Made by a program: the position numbers and the translations under genes. Under the pieces are notes generated by a model. It saw only the letters and a list, made by a program, of their open reading frames with translations, made no database searches and was not told where the DNA came from. 64,000 bases of DNA from Pseudocoprococcus catus (GTDB taxonomy: Bacteria; Bacillota; Clostridia; Lachnospirales; Lachnospiraceae), in NCBI RefSeq assembly GCF_902381825.1, contig NZ_LR698973.1:2584552-2648551 (forward strand). Reading direction: 5' to 3'. Positions 32,759 through 42,436 of the stretch are shown here, in pieces. Every line of letters begins with the position of its first letter. Within the stretch, counting starts at the first letter, position 1.

Positions 32759-34048
32759 ATGGGAGGTGGCAATGTGAGTCAGGATCAGACTTCTATTATC
32801 TGTATTGATCTAAAGTCCTTTTATGCTTCTGTGGAATGCGTAGAACGTGGGCTGGATCCATTTAAAGCAAACCTGGTGGTTGCAGATCCGACCAGATCAA
32901 AGTCAACAATCTGCCTGGCAATCACTCCGGCTATGAAGGCTCTTGGCATCAAGAACCGGTGCCGGATCCATGAGATACCGGATTGTGTGAAGTACATCAC
33001 AGCCATGCCAAGGATGCAGCTGTATATGGATTATTCCGCAAAGATCTATGGAATCTATCTGCGGTACGTCTCAAAAGAAGATATCCATGTGTACAGTGTC
33101 GATGAGTGTTTTATTGATGTGACAAACTATCTGCAGCTTTATCATCTCACTGCAAAAGAAATGGCGGTAAAGCTTATGCAGGAGGTTATGGAAGAAACAG
33201 GTATCACTGCAACCGCTGGTGTGGGAACCAATCTGTATCTTGCTAAGATCGCAATGGATATCGTAGCAAAGCATGTGGATGACCATATTGGAATCCTGGA
33301 TGAATTCTCTTACAGAGAGCAGCTATGGGATCACAAACCATTAAGTGACTTCTGGAGGATTGGATCCCGGACTGAAAAAAAACTGGCCGGTTATGGAATC
33401 CATACGATGGGCGATATTGCAATGGCTTCTTTAAGATCCGAAGACTGGCTGTATAAGATGTTTGGGATTGATGCAGAGCTGTTGATCGATCATGCATGGG
33501 GATATGAAACATGCCGGATGAGTGACATCAAGAACTATCATTCGGAGGAACACAGCCTTTCAAATGGTCAGGTGCTGATGCGAAATTATTCTTTTGATGA
33601 AGCACTTGTGATCGTAAGGGAAATGACAGATAATCTGGTCCTGGATCTGTTTGAAAAAGGACTGGTAACAAGCTCTCTCACCTTATGGATCGCCTATGAC
33701 CACAGGTATGAGCATGAGGCATCCAAAGGAACCGTAAAACTCGAAAGAGAAAGTAACAGTTCCAAAAAGATCATAGATGCAGTGGAAGATTTATATCTCA
33801 GGATTGCAGACAGATATACCGGAATCCGAAGAATCGAGGTGTGTGCGAACAGGGTTGTTCCTGAAAGTTATGTGCAGTACAGCCTGTTTGATGATCCCAA
33901 ACAGACCGATAAGGAACGGCATTTACAGGAAGCAGTATTGAATGTAAAGCAGCGTTATGGGAAGAATGCGATCATGCGGGGATCCAACCTGCTAGAGTGT
34001 TCTACTTATAGAGAACGCAACGAGCAAATAGGTGGTCACCGTGCTTAG
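32759..34048 (+). CDS. Y-family DNA polymerase (UmuC/DinB-like)
   Basis: 429 residues from the ATG at 32759, 8 nt after GAGG; GTG 32774 behind GGGAGG is an equally good start. 'IICIDLKSFYASVECVERGL' is the palm motif, 'YSVDECFIDVT' carries the catalytic acids, and 'ITATAGVGTNLYLAKIAMD' follows. It performs error-prone translesion synthesis. Its promoter overlaps the XRE operators, so it should be induced when the repressor is cleaved, an SOS-like arrangement on a mobile element. Confidence 0.93.
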   Translation: MGGGNVSQDQTSIICIDLKSFYASVECVERGLDPFKANLVVADPTRSKSTICLAITPAMKALGIKNRCRIHEIPDCVKYITAMPRMQLYMDYSAKIYGIYLRYVSKEDIHVYSVDECFIDVTNYLQLYHLTAKEMAVKLMQEVMEETGITATAGVGTNLYLAKIAMDIVAKHVDDHIGILDEFSYREQLWDHKPLSDFWRIGSRTEKKLAGYGIHTMGDIAMASLRSEDWLYKMFGIDAELLIDHAWGYETCRMSDIKNYHSEEHSLSNGQVLMRNYSFDEALVIVREMTDNLVLDLFEKGLVTSSLTLWIAYDHRYEHEASKGTVKLERESNSSKKIIDAVEDLYLRIADRYTGIRRIEVCANRVVPESYVQYSLFDDPKQTDKERHLQEAVLNVKQRYGKNAIMRGSNLLECSTYRERNEQIGGHRA

Positions 34049-34062
34049 AGGAGGTGCAAAAA

Positions 34063-34479
34063 GTGCTGGCAAGTGCATATCAACCGTATTTATATTTACC
34101 AAGACCGGTTTCCAGGAGACATCCCATGGATGTAGGACGCAGGGCAAAACAGTTTGCTCCATTTGCGGCACTTCGTGGACTGGATGAAACAATCCGGCAA
34201 CAGGAAATCATTTATGAACCAAAAAGAGATTTATCTGAGGAAAAGAAAAATGAGTTGGATATGAAATTAAGGATCCTGGCATATGGAATGAAGATACAGG
34301 CAACTTATTTTCAAAAGTCATGGAAGAATCCATTAATTGGTCAGTACCATACATTATCTGGAACCGTAGAATTTTTTGATCCATCAGTCCACTTACGGAT
34401 TAATGATACCGAGATTCAGATCCAGGACATCTGTGATCTGACTGGTGATGTATTTGAAACTATTGAAATATCATGTTAA
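34063..34479 (+). CDS. YolD-like protein
   Basis: 138 residues from GTG 34063, 8 nt after AGAGGAGG. 'MDVGRRAKQFAPFAALRGLD' matches YolD-like proteins, which often accompany Y-family polymerases in Firmicutes and their elements. The C-terminal beta-rich part has 'GTVEFFDPSVHLRINDTEI'. It lies 14 bp after the polymerase gene and likely acts as its accessory factor. Confidence 0.8.
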   Translation: MLASAYQPYLYLPRPVSRRHPMDVGRRAKQFAPFAALRGLDETIRQQEIIYEPKRDLSEEKKNELDMKLRILAYGMKIQATYFQKSWKNPLIGQYHTLSGTVEFFDPSVHLRINDTEIQIQDICDLTGDVFETIEISC

Positions 34480-34713
34480 TTAATCACAGCGGAATTTTTT
34501 ATACCGGAAAGAGTGAGTGGTAGCTGGTGAAAGGATAAAAAAGGATGCACAGATCGACAAAGCAGATCTGATCAGAATAGAAATCGTGCTGTTCGTGTAG
34601 CTTTGGCACTTACGGAATGGATGGCATGATGCTCATAAGGCGGATTTGATTTCCCTTTGGTCCGTTGAGTAATAAATGGAGAAATATCTTATTGCTTAAA
34701 GGAGGAAGCCTAT

Positions 34714-34941
34714 ATGGGATCAGGTGCTATTAAATGGCATGTACATTGCTCTGTATGTGGAGCATTTATTGAAAAGAGCGCACAAAGCGATTCAGAAGTG
34801 GAGTGCAAAAAATGTCGCAGTACATTGGAGATATTTGTAAAGGATGATATGGTGTCGGTTCGTCCGATTCACATCCGAGATGAACAATTAAAGTCCAGGA
34901 TGCGGACGTATTCCCGAAAGATGATGAATCAGGGATCATAA
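34714..34941 (+). CDS. Small zinc-ribbon protein
   Basis: 75 residues starting MGSGAIKWHVHCSVCGAFIE behind AAAGGAGG. Two CxxC knuckles ('CSVC', 'CKKC') about 20 residues apart form a zinc ribbon, and the C-terminus is basic ('SRMRTYSRKMMNQ'). It could bind nucleic acid. No specific family is recognised. Confidence 0.75.
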   Translation: MGSGAIKWHVHCSVCGAFIEKSAQSDSEVECKKCRSTLEIFVKDDMVSVRPIHIRDEQLKSRMRTYSRKMMNQGS

Positions 34942-35051
34942 CAGAATAGAATGAGCTGTCTGTAGTAAGCGTTGGATTTGGCAGGAACCATCAAGAACGC
35001 ACCAGACAGCAAGAGTTTGTCAAGGAGCTGAACCTGACTGGAATCACTAAG

Positions 35052-35143
35052 AGCCCGGCAAAACATTTACGGATACACTGCAAGATCAGAAGTCTTTTCT
35101 GGTTTTGGAGATTGTTGAAGTATTTGTTTTGTCGGGCTTTTTT
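35052..35143 (+). terminator. Intrinsic terminator with long loop
   Basis: AGCCCGGCAAAAC pairs with GTTTTGTCGGGCT across a loop of about 61 nt, followed by six Ts. Confidence 0.7.
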
Positions 35144-35182
35144 GACGTATTTCGAAAAATTTTTAAATTTTTTTGTCGTACC

Positions 35183-35218
35183 CCACTGTAAAACAGGCTC
35201 TCAGCGTTTCGTTATATA
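35183..35218 (+). promoter_or_regulatory. Recurring promoter-like element, copy 1
   Basis: TGTAAAAC at 35187, 15 bp, then CGTTATAT at 35210, with the flanks CCAC and AGGCTCT shared with copy 2. It lies 75 bp before a 39-codon ORF. Confidence 0.7.
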
Positions 35219-35292
35219 GAGGTTGAATTCTTTTTTGCAAAAATAATTGTAAATAGAGATTTTGATAATATGACACAAAGGAGGAAGCAAAG

Positions 35293-35412
35293 ATGACTGA
35301 AATCGAATACCAGGAATTTGTAAGGCATTGTCCTTACGATGCTATGGGCGATTATTCCATGTTTCGCAAAGAGCAAACAGAGAATGAATCAGAAGATGCA
35401 CATATCAACTGA
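35293..35412 (+). CDS. Small 39-residue protein
   Basis: MTEIEYQEFVRHCPYDAMGD and on to SEDAHIN, from the ATG at 35293 behind AAAGGAGG. It is acidic, without membrane segments. The strong ribosome binding site and the promoter-like element upstream support expression. No family is recognised. Confidence 0.6.
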   Translation: MTEIEYQEFVRHCPYDAMGDYSMFRKEQTENESEDAHIN

Positions 35413-35564
35413 ATAAGCCAGGCAATCTGGCAAACTTAATCTAAACGCAGATACATGCGTTACAAAGGAGTCGCGGACTCCCGTTCAAAAAAAACGGGTG
35501 AGTTCGTGACCTCTTGTACTGCAGTTCTTTATGTCTGTGCAGAAATTTCATAAAAGATGGAATG

Positions 35565-35597
35565 GACCACCCGGAGCCGAAAGGCAGAAAGGTGGTC
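35565..35597 (+). promoter_or_regulatory. Hairpin covering the ribosome binding site of the sigma-like gene
   Basis: GACCACC at 35565-35571 pairs perfectly with GGTGGTC at 35591-35597, which includes most of the AAAGGTGG binding site. A larger hairpin lies just upstream (CCCGTT/AACGGG near 35477-35497). Together they suggest control at translation. Confidence 0.55.
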
Positions 35598-35600
35598 TTT

Positions 35601-36221
35601 ATGTTGACATTAAAAGAACTGAAAAAAATCGTGAAAGTTGCTGATGTGGAGAAGAGAATCCCAAGCGTGAAATCCTTGAAGGAACACAAAGTTGTAGTAA
35701 AGGAAATGATCAATGCAGATACAACAATCTCTGTTTATGATCACGGATATGTACTTTATACAGCAGGAAATCAATCAACCGTATTTCCGCTTCATAGTTG
35801 TGATGACTATGAATATGTGAGTGTAACTGGCGATAACAAGGAATTCAATAAAGAGTTCTTTGATAATGAAAACTGGTATATCCGTCTGCTGATGGAGGCT
35901 GAAGACCGTATGGCATACAGCCAGAGCAAAATCAGTACCAATCATGGTGTGTTTTCTAACAGCGATGTTACAGATGATGCGGAGATTATGAGAGGATCTT
36001 CAAAAGATTTTGTTGACGATGTTATCGACAGAGAAATTCTGCATGCGCTGATCAAGGAATTGACAGAGAGGCAAAAGATGGTACTCAATCTGGTTTATTT
36101 CGAAGAAATGCGTCAGCAGGATGTCGCAGATTATCTGGGAATCAAACAACAGAGTGTAAATGACCTCCTGAACAGAGCATTAAAAACGATGAAAAAAAAG
36201 GCGGAAAACGAAGAATTTTAA
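35601..36221 (+). CDS. Sigma-70 region 4-like regulator of the ICE
   Basis: 206 residues from the ATG at 35601 (MLTLKELKKIVKVADVEKRI). The C-terminal 60 residues are a sigma region 4 helix-turn-helix: 'LIKELTERQKMVLNLVYFEE' then 'RQQDVADYLGIKQQSVNDLL'. The N-terminal part is unlike sigma region 2 and reads 'SVYDHGYVLYTAGNQSTVF', so it may be an anti-sigma-like or sensory portion. Promoter-like elements of one type lie on both sides of the gene and again before topB, which makes it the natural candidate to recognise them. Confidence 0.8.
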   Translation: MLTLKELKKIVKVADVEKRIPSVKSLKEHKVVVKEMINADTTISVYDHGYVLYTAGNQSTVFPLHSCDDYEYVSVTGDNKEFNKEFFDNENWYIRLLMEAEDRMAYSQSKISTNHGVFSNSDVTDDAEIMRGSSKDFVDDVIDREILHALIKELTERQKMVLNLVYFEEMRQQDVADYLGIKQQSVNDLLNRALKTMKKKAENEEF

Positions 36222-36247
36222 AAAAATTTCAAAAAAATTGAATTAGA

Positions 36248-36287
36248 CCACTGTAAAACAGGCTCTGAGCGTTTCGTTATATGAAGG
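36248..36287 (+). promoter_or_regulatory. Recurring promoter-like element, copy 2
   Basis: TGTAAAAC at 36252, 15 bp, then CGTTATAT at 36275, followed by GAAGG. It is nearly identical to copy 1 over 36 bases. It follows the sigma-like gene directly. Confidence 0.7.
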
Positions 36288-36694
36288 GTTTGCATAGAAC
36301 ACCTTCATGTACCTTGAAAAATGAATAGCCTGCCCGGAGTGATATTTGATTTGAACATGCATAGAGCGAAAAGCTGCGTGTCTGCCAGAAGAAAACGTAT
36401 CAGAGATGGAAACTGATATAGGAACGGATCCGGGAAAGAAAACAGGAAAACGCTTAAATCTTAAATCAAAATAAAATGTCTGAATCTAAAAAGAGGATGA
36501 CAGTAGAAATCATGTGGCGGTATTTGTGACAAACAGGTACCGCCATATATTTGTGCTGTTATCTCAGCTTGTGCTGACTGTCCCAAATAGCACAAATTTC
36601 AGGAAAGGAGGCGATCATCTTCGTATAAAAGATAATATGCAGAAACTAACAGATAACCATACACAAAAGAATCAGAAAGGAAGGATTTAAGAGA
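36288..36694 (+). other. Structured leader before the adhesin gene
   Basis: No convincing gene lies in these 407 bases. They hold a GGCGGTA/TACCGCC hairpin (about 36513-36546), then a long stem TTTGTGCT/AGCACAAA (about 36550-36599). A short frame MSESKKRMTVEIMWRYL at about 36477 has no ribosome binding site. The region could be the 5' leader of the adhesin transcript from copy 2 of the promoter-like element. Confidence 0.5.
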
Positions 36695-39600
36695 ATGAAC
36701 GTGAAAAAGAAAGCACGCAGGGTGATGTCCGGTTTACTGACTGCAGTAACGGTTCTATCGACGGTACTCTCTCCCGCTGTTGCCTATGCTTCTGATGATG
36801 CTGGATCTGTAAAAAAGATTCCGTATTATGAGGAGATCAAGGATCAGTTGGATGAAGATGAAGTGGTAACTGCAAAGGATTATGAGATCAAGGTTGGAGA
36901 CAATTTCGATGTAAAGAGTGATTATACCGGTCTTACGATTCAGGATGACAGCAAAGTAAAAGTTACATTTCAGGAAGCAAAAGATACGGACGGGAATGAT
37001 TTTTCTACCGATTATGCCAATTCCTATAAGGCAGTCTATTATGTAGAACCACAGACAACGGATCACCCAACCTACCAGATCAATCGAAAGATCGTGGTAA
37101 AAGAAGCGGATCAGCAGAAAGATTCGCAGTCAGAAAGTTCTTCTGATCAGGATGCAGGTTCTTCCGATAAGACAGAAACAGAGGATTCTGAGGCTGACTC
37201 GTCTACAGAGGAAACTGGTGCTGCTGACACGGAGAGCAAAACAGAGCTGACAGAAAAAGAATTTGATGCAGAGATCGAAGCAACGGAGAATCAGGAGACC
37301 GTTGATCCGGAAACAGGGATCACACTCTCAGAGGTTATGCAGGAAGCTGTTGACCAGGAAGTTGCTCTTGCAGATCTTGAAGCAGGCGAAAGTATTACTT
37401 TTGATATGCCAATGATGCTTGCTTCCGGTGAAACAGGAACAAAATCAGTCACAGTCACAGCCGGTTCCTGGTACTATTACGCAGATTATGGATTAGGTTC
37501 TTATCTGACTTGTCCATATTATGTGAAATGGGGAAGCATCAATGCGACAGCATACTGTGTTGAACCATCGAAAAAAGGACCGGGAAATGGAACTTATACA
37601 ATCCAGAAACTTGCCGATGGAAAGACACTTGCAAAGGTCTGCTATTACGGAACAAAAGCAAGTGATGAGAATGGTTTCTTCGATGAGAAACATCCGGATT
37701 TTCCGGCAGGAAAGAGATTCATCATTACCCATCTTGCAGCAGCTTATGCAAATGGATCCAGTGACTGGGCATCCGGAACTAATGCAACAGGAAAGAACCT
37801 GGCAATGGAGCTTTACAATTATTGTGTAAATATGCCGGACATTCCGTCTGTAGATATGAGCTTTTCCGAATCTAATGTAAAGGCTTATGTGGAAGGAAAC
37901 AGCCAGCGAACAAGCGTGATCACATTCAAAGCAGATAAACTGCAGACAATCACATTTAAGTTGCCAAGCGGTGTAAAGCTTGTAAATGTGACAACCGGTA
38001 AAACCAGTGCTGCAGGAGCAAGTGTAGAAATCAGTGGAGGTACACAGTTTTATCTGACAGCACCACTTGATCAGGCAGAGAGCGTCAGTGCTACATTTTC
38101 TTCTCGGATGAAGGGAAGCATTGATAAAGAATACTCTGCTTACAAGATTGTAACAGGATCTGGAACACAGGACCTGGCTCTTGTTTTCGGTGAAGGTGTC
38201 GGAAATGAGAAATATGTGGATTTTAAAGTAACCTGGACAAAAGAATGCAAGGTATCCATTGTAAAGAAAGACCAGGATACAGGCAACGCACTGGCTGGTG
38301 CAGTGTACGGGATTTATTCCGATGCTGCATGTACAAAGCTGATTGCAGAGATGCCTGCAACTGATCAGAATGGTGCTTCACAGCTCACAATGGAAAAGAC
38401 ACAGGAAGTTGTTTATCTGAAAGAAATCTCTGTTCCAACAGGGTATCAGATCGATACAAAGTCTTATAATGTGACTCTTGCTATCGGAAAGACAACGACC
38501 AAAAATGCAACGGATAAGCGAACAAATGCAAAGCTCAACATTGCAAAACAGGATGCTGAGACAGGCAATGAAGCCCAGGGAGACGCAACACTGGAAGGTG
38601 CGGTATATGGTCTTTATGCAAGAGAAGACATTGTTCATCCGGATGGAAGAACCGGAACAATCTATAAGAAAGACACCCTGATCACATCCCTGACAACGGA
38701 TAAGAATGGCGAAGCTTCTGTATCAGATCTCTATCTTGGAAAGTATTATCTGAAAGAGCTTAGTGCTCCGGTGGGGTACGTACTGGATCCGACAGAACAT
38801 GATGTGGACTGTACTTACGAAGGTGCTACTGTTCCGACAGTAGAAAGAACTTCTGTATGTAAAGAAACAGTCATTAAGCAGCCGTTCCAGATCATTAAAG
38901 CCGCAAACAATGGAAAGACCGATGCAGATCTTCTGCAGGGAGTCGGTTTTTCAGCATGGCTTGTCAGTGATCTGAAAGTAAAAGCAGATGGAAGTTATGA
39001 TTTTGACTCAGCCAGACCAGTTGTACTGACTGCAGATGGTCAGACAGAAATGTTTACCGATGAAAAAGGATATGCAAGATCGATTCCGCTTCCATATGGA
39101 ACTTATGTGGTAAGAGAAACCACAAGCAAACACAACTATGCACCGGTTGATGATTTTGTAGTGAAGATCACAGAGAATCATCCGGATACACCGCAGACAT
39201 GGCGAGTGCTGCTGGATAAAGAATTCAAAGCAAAATTAAAGATCATCAAAAAGGATGCAGAAACACAGAAATCTGTACTCCTGGCTAATACTGAGTTCAA
39301 GGTATACGACCTGGATAATCAGAAATATGTGGAACAGACAACATCCTATCCGAAGCCAACGGTACACAAATCCTATTTCACAAATGAGGAAGGATACCTG
39401 GTACTGCCAAAGAATCTGAAACCTGGTAACTACCGGATTGAGGAAGTGACGGCACCCGATGGGTACACAATATCCAAAAACTATGTGACAGTTGCAGTTG
39501 ATACAGATACTGCTTATCTGACCGATCCTGTCACAGGAGATGCAGTCATTGATGTGGAATATACCAATGCCCCGGTCAAAGGTCAGTTAAAGATCTATAA

Positions 39601-41956
39601 ACAGGGGGAAGTGTTAAAGGGATTTGATAAGGACTTCCAGTATGAAATGGCTGGACTTGCAGGTGCTGAATTTGAAGTCTATGCGGCAGAGGATATTTAT
39701 ACTGCCGATCATCAGGTAGATGCAGATGGACAGAGAACTCTGTATTTTGCAAAGGATGCACTGGTAGCAACCGTCACAACGGATGCAGATGGTTATGCAA
39801 CCGTAAAGAATTTGCCACTTGGCAGGTACTATGTTAAAGAGAAGAATGCACCGGACACTTATGTGTTAAATACTGTGCCGGAAAATGTCGAATTTGCTTA
39901 TGCGGATCAGGATACTGCAGTGATCGAGAAAGAAATCTCTGTCACAGATGAACGACAGAAAGTGTCGATTACTGTCGAAAAACAGGATGCTGAGACAGGC
40001 AATACAGTAGCCGGAGCAGTGTTCGGTATTTACAATGCAAAAGACATTCAGACGAAAGATGGAAAAGTGATCGTCAAAGCAGATACTCTTTTACAGGAAA
40101 TGACTTCTGATGAAAAAGGTCAGGCAGCATGTACACTGGATCTTCCACTTGGAAGCTATTATGTAAAAGAACTGAAAGCACCAGATGGATTCGTATCTTC
40201 GGATGAAGTACTGAGATTTGATGCTTCTTATCAGGGGCAGGATGTACAGACAGTAACATTAAAATCCCTAAAGAAGAACCAGCCGACAACTGTTGAGATC
40301 ACAAAATCAGATGCAACAACCGGTGTAGAACTGGATGGAGCTTATCTGAAAGTAACGGATAAAGATGGAAATGTAGTAGATAGCTGGACATCTTCCAAAG
40401 ATGCACCACATGTGATCAAATATCTGAAAGTGGGTGAGACTTATACCCTACATGAAGAGTTTGCACCGCATGGTTATCTGGTAGCCAATGATGTGACATT
40501 CACAGTCAAAGATACCGGAGAGGTTCAGAAAGTGGAAATGAAGGACGAGGTACCGGTTGGTGAACTCATCATCAACAAAAAGGGAGAATTCCTGGATTCT
40601 GTTACACTGGCCGATAAGGTCAAAGGTGTGGTGGAACACATTTTCAACTATGTAACCGGAAAGCTGACAGATGTTACGTTTGAAGTCTATGCTGAGGAAG
40701 ACATTAAGGCTGCCGATGGCGTCAGTGACGATTACTATAAAAAGGATGAACTGATCGCAACGATCAAGACAGATGAAACCGGTATTGCAAAACTGGAAAA
40801 TCTTCCACTTGGTAAATACTATGTGAAAGAAACAGGAACTGCTTACGGTCATGTACTGGATGGTGAGATCCGTCATGTAGATCTGACTTACGTGGATCAG
40901 AATACACCAGTTGTAGTCTATGACAAAGACTGGCAGAACAACCGCCAGAGAGTAGAAGTCAGTGTACTTAAGAAAGAAAAAGATTCTGACCGTACATTGG
41001 AAGGCGCTATCTTTGGATTATTTGCCAAGGAAGACATTAAGTCTGAGACAACAGATAAAGTCCTGATTGAAGCCGATGAGATCATTGAACTGAAATCTAC
41101 GGATGAAGAAGGAAAGATCACATTTGTTGCAGATCTTCCAATAGGAGCAACTTACTATGTAAAAGAGCTCTATGCACCGGACGGATTCGTAACCAACGAT
41201 GAAGTAAAGGAATTTACCTTTGAGTATGCAGGTGAGGATCAGCCGACAGTCACTTATGATTTTACCTTTGATAATCAGCCAACCGTCGTTGAATTTACCA
41301 AATCCAGTCTGACAACCGGAAAAGAACTTCCAGGATGTAAGCTGAAAGTGGTAGATGCTGATGGAAATATCGTGGATGAATGGACGTCCGGTAAAGAAGC
41401 ACATGTGATCCGTGAGCTGACTGTCGGAAAAGAATACACACTGGTTGAAACAAAACCTGCTGATGGTTACGTGACAGCTGAAAGCGTGAAGTTCACGATC
41501 AAAGATACTGCCGATGTGCAGAAAGTTGAGATGAAGGATGATGTAACGAAGGTGAAAATCTCCAAACAGGATATCGCCGGAAAAGAACTTCCGGGAGCGA
41601 AACTCACAATCCTTGATCAGGAGGGAAAAGTTGTGGAAAGCTGGACCAGTACAGAGAAAGCACATTACATCGAAATGCTTCCGATTGGAAAATACACTCT
41701 CCGTGAAGAAACAGCACCGAATGGCTATCTGGTTGCAAAAGATGTGGAATTCGAAGTAAAGGATACCGATGAAGTACAGCATGTAACCATGGTGGATGAG
41801 GAAAAACCGGCAGAAAAGACACCGGAAGGTGGAAAACCTGTCAGTGATTCACCAAAGACTGGGGATAACACCAATCTGTGGCTGTGGTTTATGCTTCTCG
41901 GCATTGGTGCGACTGGTACAGGAGCCCTTGCATTTATGAGAAAAAAGAAACACTAA
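36695..41956 (+). CDS. Large SpaA/Cna-B repeat surface adhesin with sortase signal
   Basis: 1753 residues. A signal peptide (about 1-33, ending 'AVAYAS') is followed by an acidic Ser/Glu-rich stretch (about 150-190). A thioester-like domain spans about 255-395 with 'INATAYCVEPSKKG' and 'FIITHLAAAYANG'. About eleven prealbumin-like SpaA/Cna-B repeats run from about residue 518 to 1700, recognisable by starts such as 'VSIVKKDQDTGNALAGAVYG' and ends such as 'YYVKELKAPDGF'. The C-terminus is the sortase motif 'SPKTGD', a hydrophobic segment and 'RKKKH'. It is probably attached to the wall and may promote mating-pair or host contact. It precedes the conjugation genes. Confidence 0.93.
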   Translation: MNVKKKARRVMSGLLTAVTVLSTVLSPAVAYASDDAGSVKKIPYYEEIKDQLDEDEVVTAKDYEIKVGDNFDVKSDYTGLTIQDDSKVKVTFQEAKDTDGNDFSTDYANSYKAVYYVEPQTTDHPTYQINRKIVVKEADQQKDSQSESSSDQDAGSSDKTETEDSEADSSTEETGAADTESKTELTEKEFDAEIEATENQETVDPETGITLSEVMQEAVDQEVALADLEAGESITFDMPMMLASGETGTKSVTVTAGSWYYYADYGLGSYLTCPYYVKWGSINATAYCVEPSKKGPGNGTYTIQKLADGKTLAKVCYYGTKASDENGFFDEKHPDFPAGKRFIITHLAAAYANGSSDWASGTNATGKNLAMELYNYCVNMPDIPSVDMSFSESNVKAYVEGNSQRTSVITFKADKLQTITFKLPSGVKLVNVTTGKTSAAGASVEISGGTQFYLTAPLDQAESVSATFSSRMKGSIDKEYSAYKIVTGSGTQDLALVFGEGVGNEKYVDFKVTWTKECKVSIVKKDQDTGNALAGAVYGIYSDAACTKLIAEMPATDQNGASQLTMEKTQEVVYLKEISVPTGYQIDTKSYNVTLAIGKTTTKNATDKRTNAKLNIAKQDAETGNEAQGDATLEGAVYGLYAREDIVHPDGRTGTIYKKDTLITSLTTDKNGEASVSDLYLGKYYLKELSAPVGYVLDPTEHDVDCTYEGATVPTVERTSVCKETVIKQPFQIIKAANNGKTDADLLQGVGFSAWLVSDLKVKADGSYDFDSARPVVLTADGQTEMFTDEKGYARSIPLPYGTYVVRETTSKHNYAPVDDFVVKITENHPDTPQTWRVLLDKEFKAKLKIIKKDAETQKSVLLANTEFKVYDLDNQKYVEQTTSYPKPTVHKSYFTNEEGYLVLPKNLKPGNYRIEEVTAPDGYTISKNYVTVAVDTDTAYLTDPVTGDAVIDVEYTNAPVKGQLKIYKQGEVLKGFDKDFQYEMAGLAGAEFEVYAAEDIYTADHQVDADGQRTLYFAKDALVATVTTDADGYATVKNLPLGRYYVKEKNAPDTYVLNTVPENVEFAYADQDTAVIEKEISVTDERQKVSITVEKQDAETGNTVAGAVFGIYNAKDIQTKDGKVIVKADTLLQEMTSDEKGQAACTLDLPLGSYYVKELKAPDGFVSSDEVLRFDASYQGQDVQTVTLKSLKKNQPTTVEITKSDATTGVELDGAYLKVTDKDGNVVDSWTSSKDAPHVIKYLKVGETYTLHEEFAPHGYLVANDVTFTVKDTGEVQKVEMKDEVPVGELIINKKGEFLDSVTLADKVKGVVEHIFNYVTGKLTDVTFEVYAEEDIKAADGVSDDYYKKDELIATIKTDETGIAKLENLPLGKYYVKETGTAYGHVLDGEIRHVDLTYVDQNTPVVVYDKDWQNNRQRVEVSVLKKEKDSDRTLEGAIFGLFAKEDIKSETTDKVLIEADEIIELKSTDEEGKITFVADLPIGATYYVKELYAPDGFVTNDEVKEFTFEYAGEDQPTVTYDFTFDNQPTVVEFTKSSLTTGKELPGCKLKVVDADGNIVDEWTSGKEAHVIRELTVGKEYTLVETKPADGYVTAESVKFTIKDTADVQKVEMKDDVTKVKISKQDIAGKELPGAKLTILDQEGKVVESWTSTEKAHYIEMLPIGKYTLREETAPNGYLVAKDVEFEVKDTDEVQHVTMVDEEKPAEKTPEGGKPVSDSPKTGDNTNLWLWFMLLGIGATGTGALAFMRKKKH

Positions 41957-41970
41957 TTAAATAAGAATGA

Positions 41971-42010
41971 GCGTTCATGGAAACCGAAAGGAATCTGTGG
42001 ACGCTTTTTT
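41971..42010 (+). terminator. Terminator after the adhesin gene
   Basis: GCGTTCATGGA (41971) pairs with TCTGTGGACGC (41994) with wobbles, followed by six Ts. Confidence 0.8.
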
Positions 42011-42024
42011 AGATGGGAGAAACC

Positions 42025-42168
42025 ATGAGAAATATCATTATTTTTGTTGCTCTTCTGGGAGCAGCGGCAATATTTACAGTTTTGTATTGTCTCATTGCTG
42101 CCGGAAGTCAGGCAGAGAAAAAACTGACAGAAATCATGAGAAAAGAGGAAGAACAGAATGAAGACTAA
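42025..42168 (+). CDS. Small 47-residue membrane protein
   Basis: MRNIIIFVALLGAAAIFTVL and on to 'EEEQNED', from the ATG at 42025 behind GGGAGA. One hydrophobic segment covers about residues 3-27, then a charged helix. It overlaps the next gene by 11 bp, which supports it as a real gene. It resembles small membrane ORFs common before pcfB-type genes in such elements; role unknown. Confidence 0.7.
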   Translation: MRNIIIFVALLGAAAIFTVLYCLIAAGSQAEKKLTEIMRKEEEQNED

Positions 42169-42436
42169 TAAAGATCTGATCATAGAACCAAATGCAGCTA
42201 TTGAGGGAAGAAAGTACAGCGAAGAAAAGCCATGGTCCTGCAAGTACTGTTACTGGTGGGGAGGCAAAAAGAAAGGCTGTAGCTTGAAACAGTGCCACTA
42301 TCTGCTTACGGAAAAGAAAAAAGCAGTAAAAACAACACCATGTGGTGGCTGTCCGTATGGAAAACATGTTCCATGCATCGGATATTGTATTGCCCGTCTT
42401 CATTCTGAAATGAAAGGAAAGAAAGGACGTGGGTAA
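42158..42436 (+). CDS. Cysteine-rich small ICE protein
   Basis: 92 residues with nine cysteines arranged as 'CKYCYWWGGKKKGC', 'LKQCHYLL', 'TPCGGCPYGKHVPCIGYC'. It is basic and likely binds zinc or an iron-sulfur cluster. It sits between the small membrane gene and pcfB with overlapping or abutting ends, so it belongs to the conjugation operon. No characterised family is known to me. Confidence 0.8.
   Translation: MKTNKDLIIEPNAAIEGRKYSEEKPWSCKYCYWWGGKKKGCSLKQCHYLLTEKKKAVKTTPCGGCPYGKHVPCIGYCIARLHSEMKGKKGRG

Larger units (their letters stand above)
34942..35292 (+). other. Intergenic stretch with terminator and promoter-like element
   Basis: No gene is seen in these 351 bases. They contain a terminator (35052-35143), then the first copy of the 37-nt promoter-like element (35183-35218). 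Confidence 0.7.

Noticed and set aside
41018..41782. 254-codon frame antisense to the adhesin gene
   Set aside because: It is the mirror of repeated coding sequence, without start signals and rich in Cys, Phe and His as expected for antisense of such repeats.
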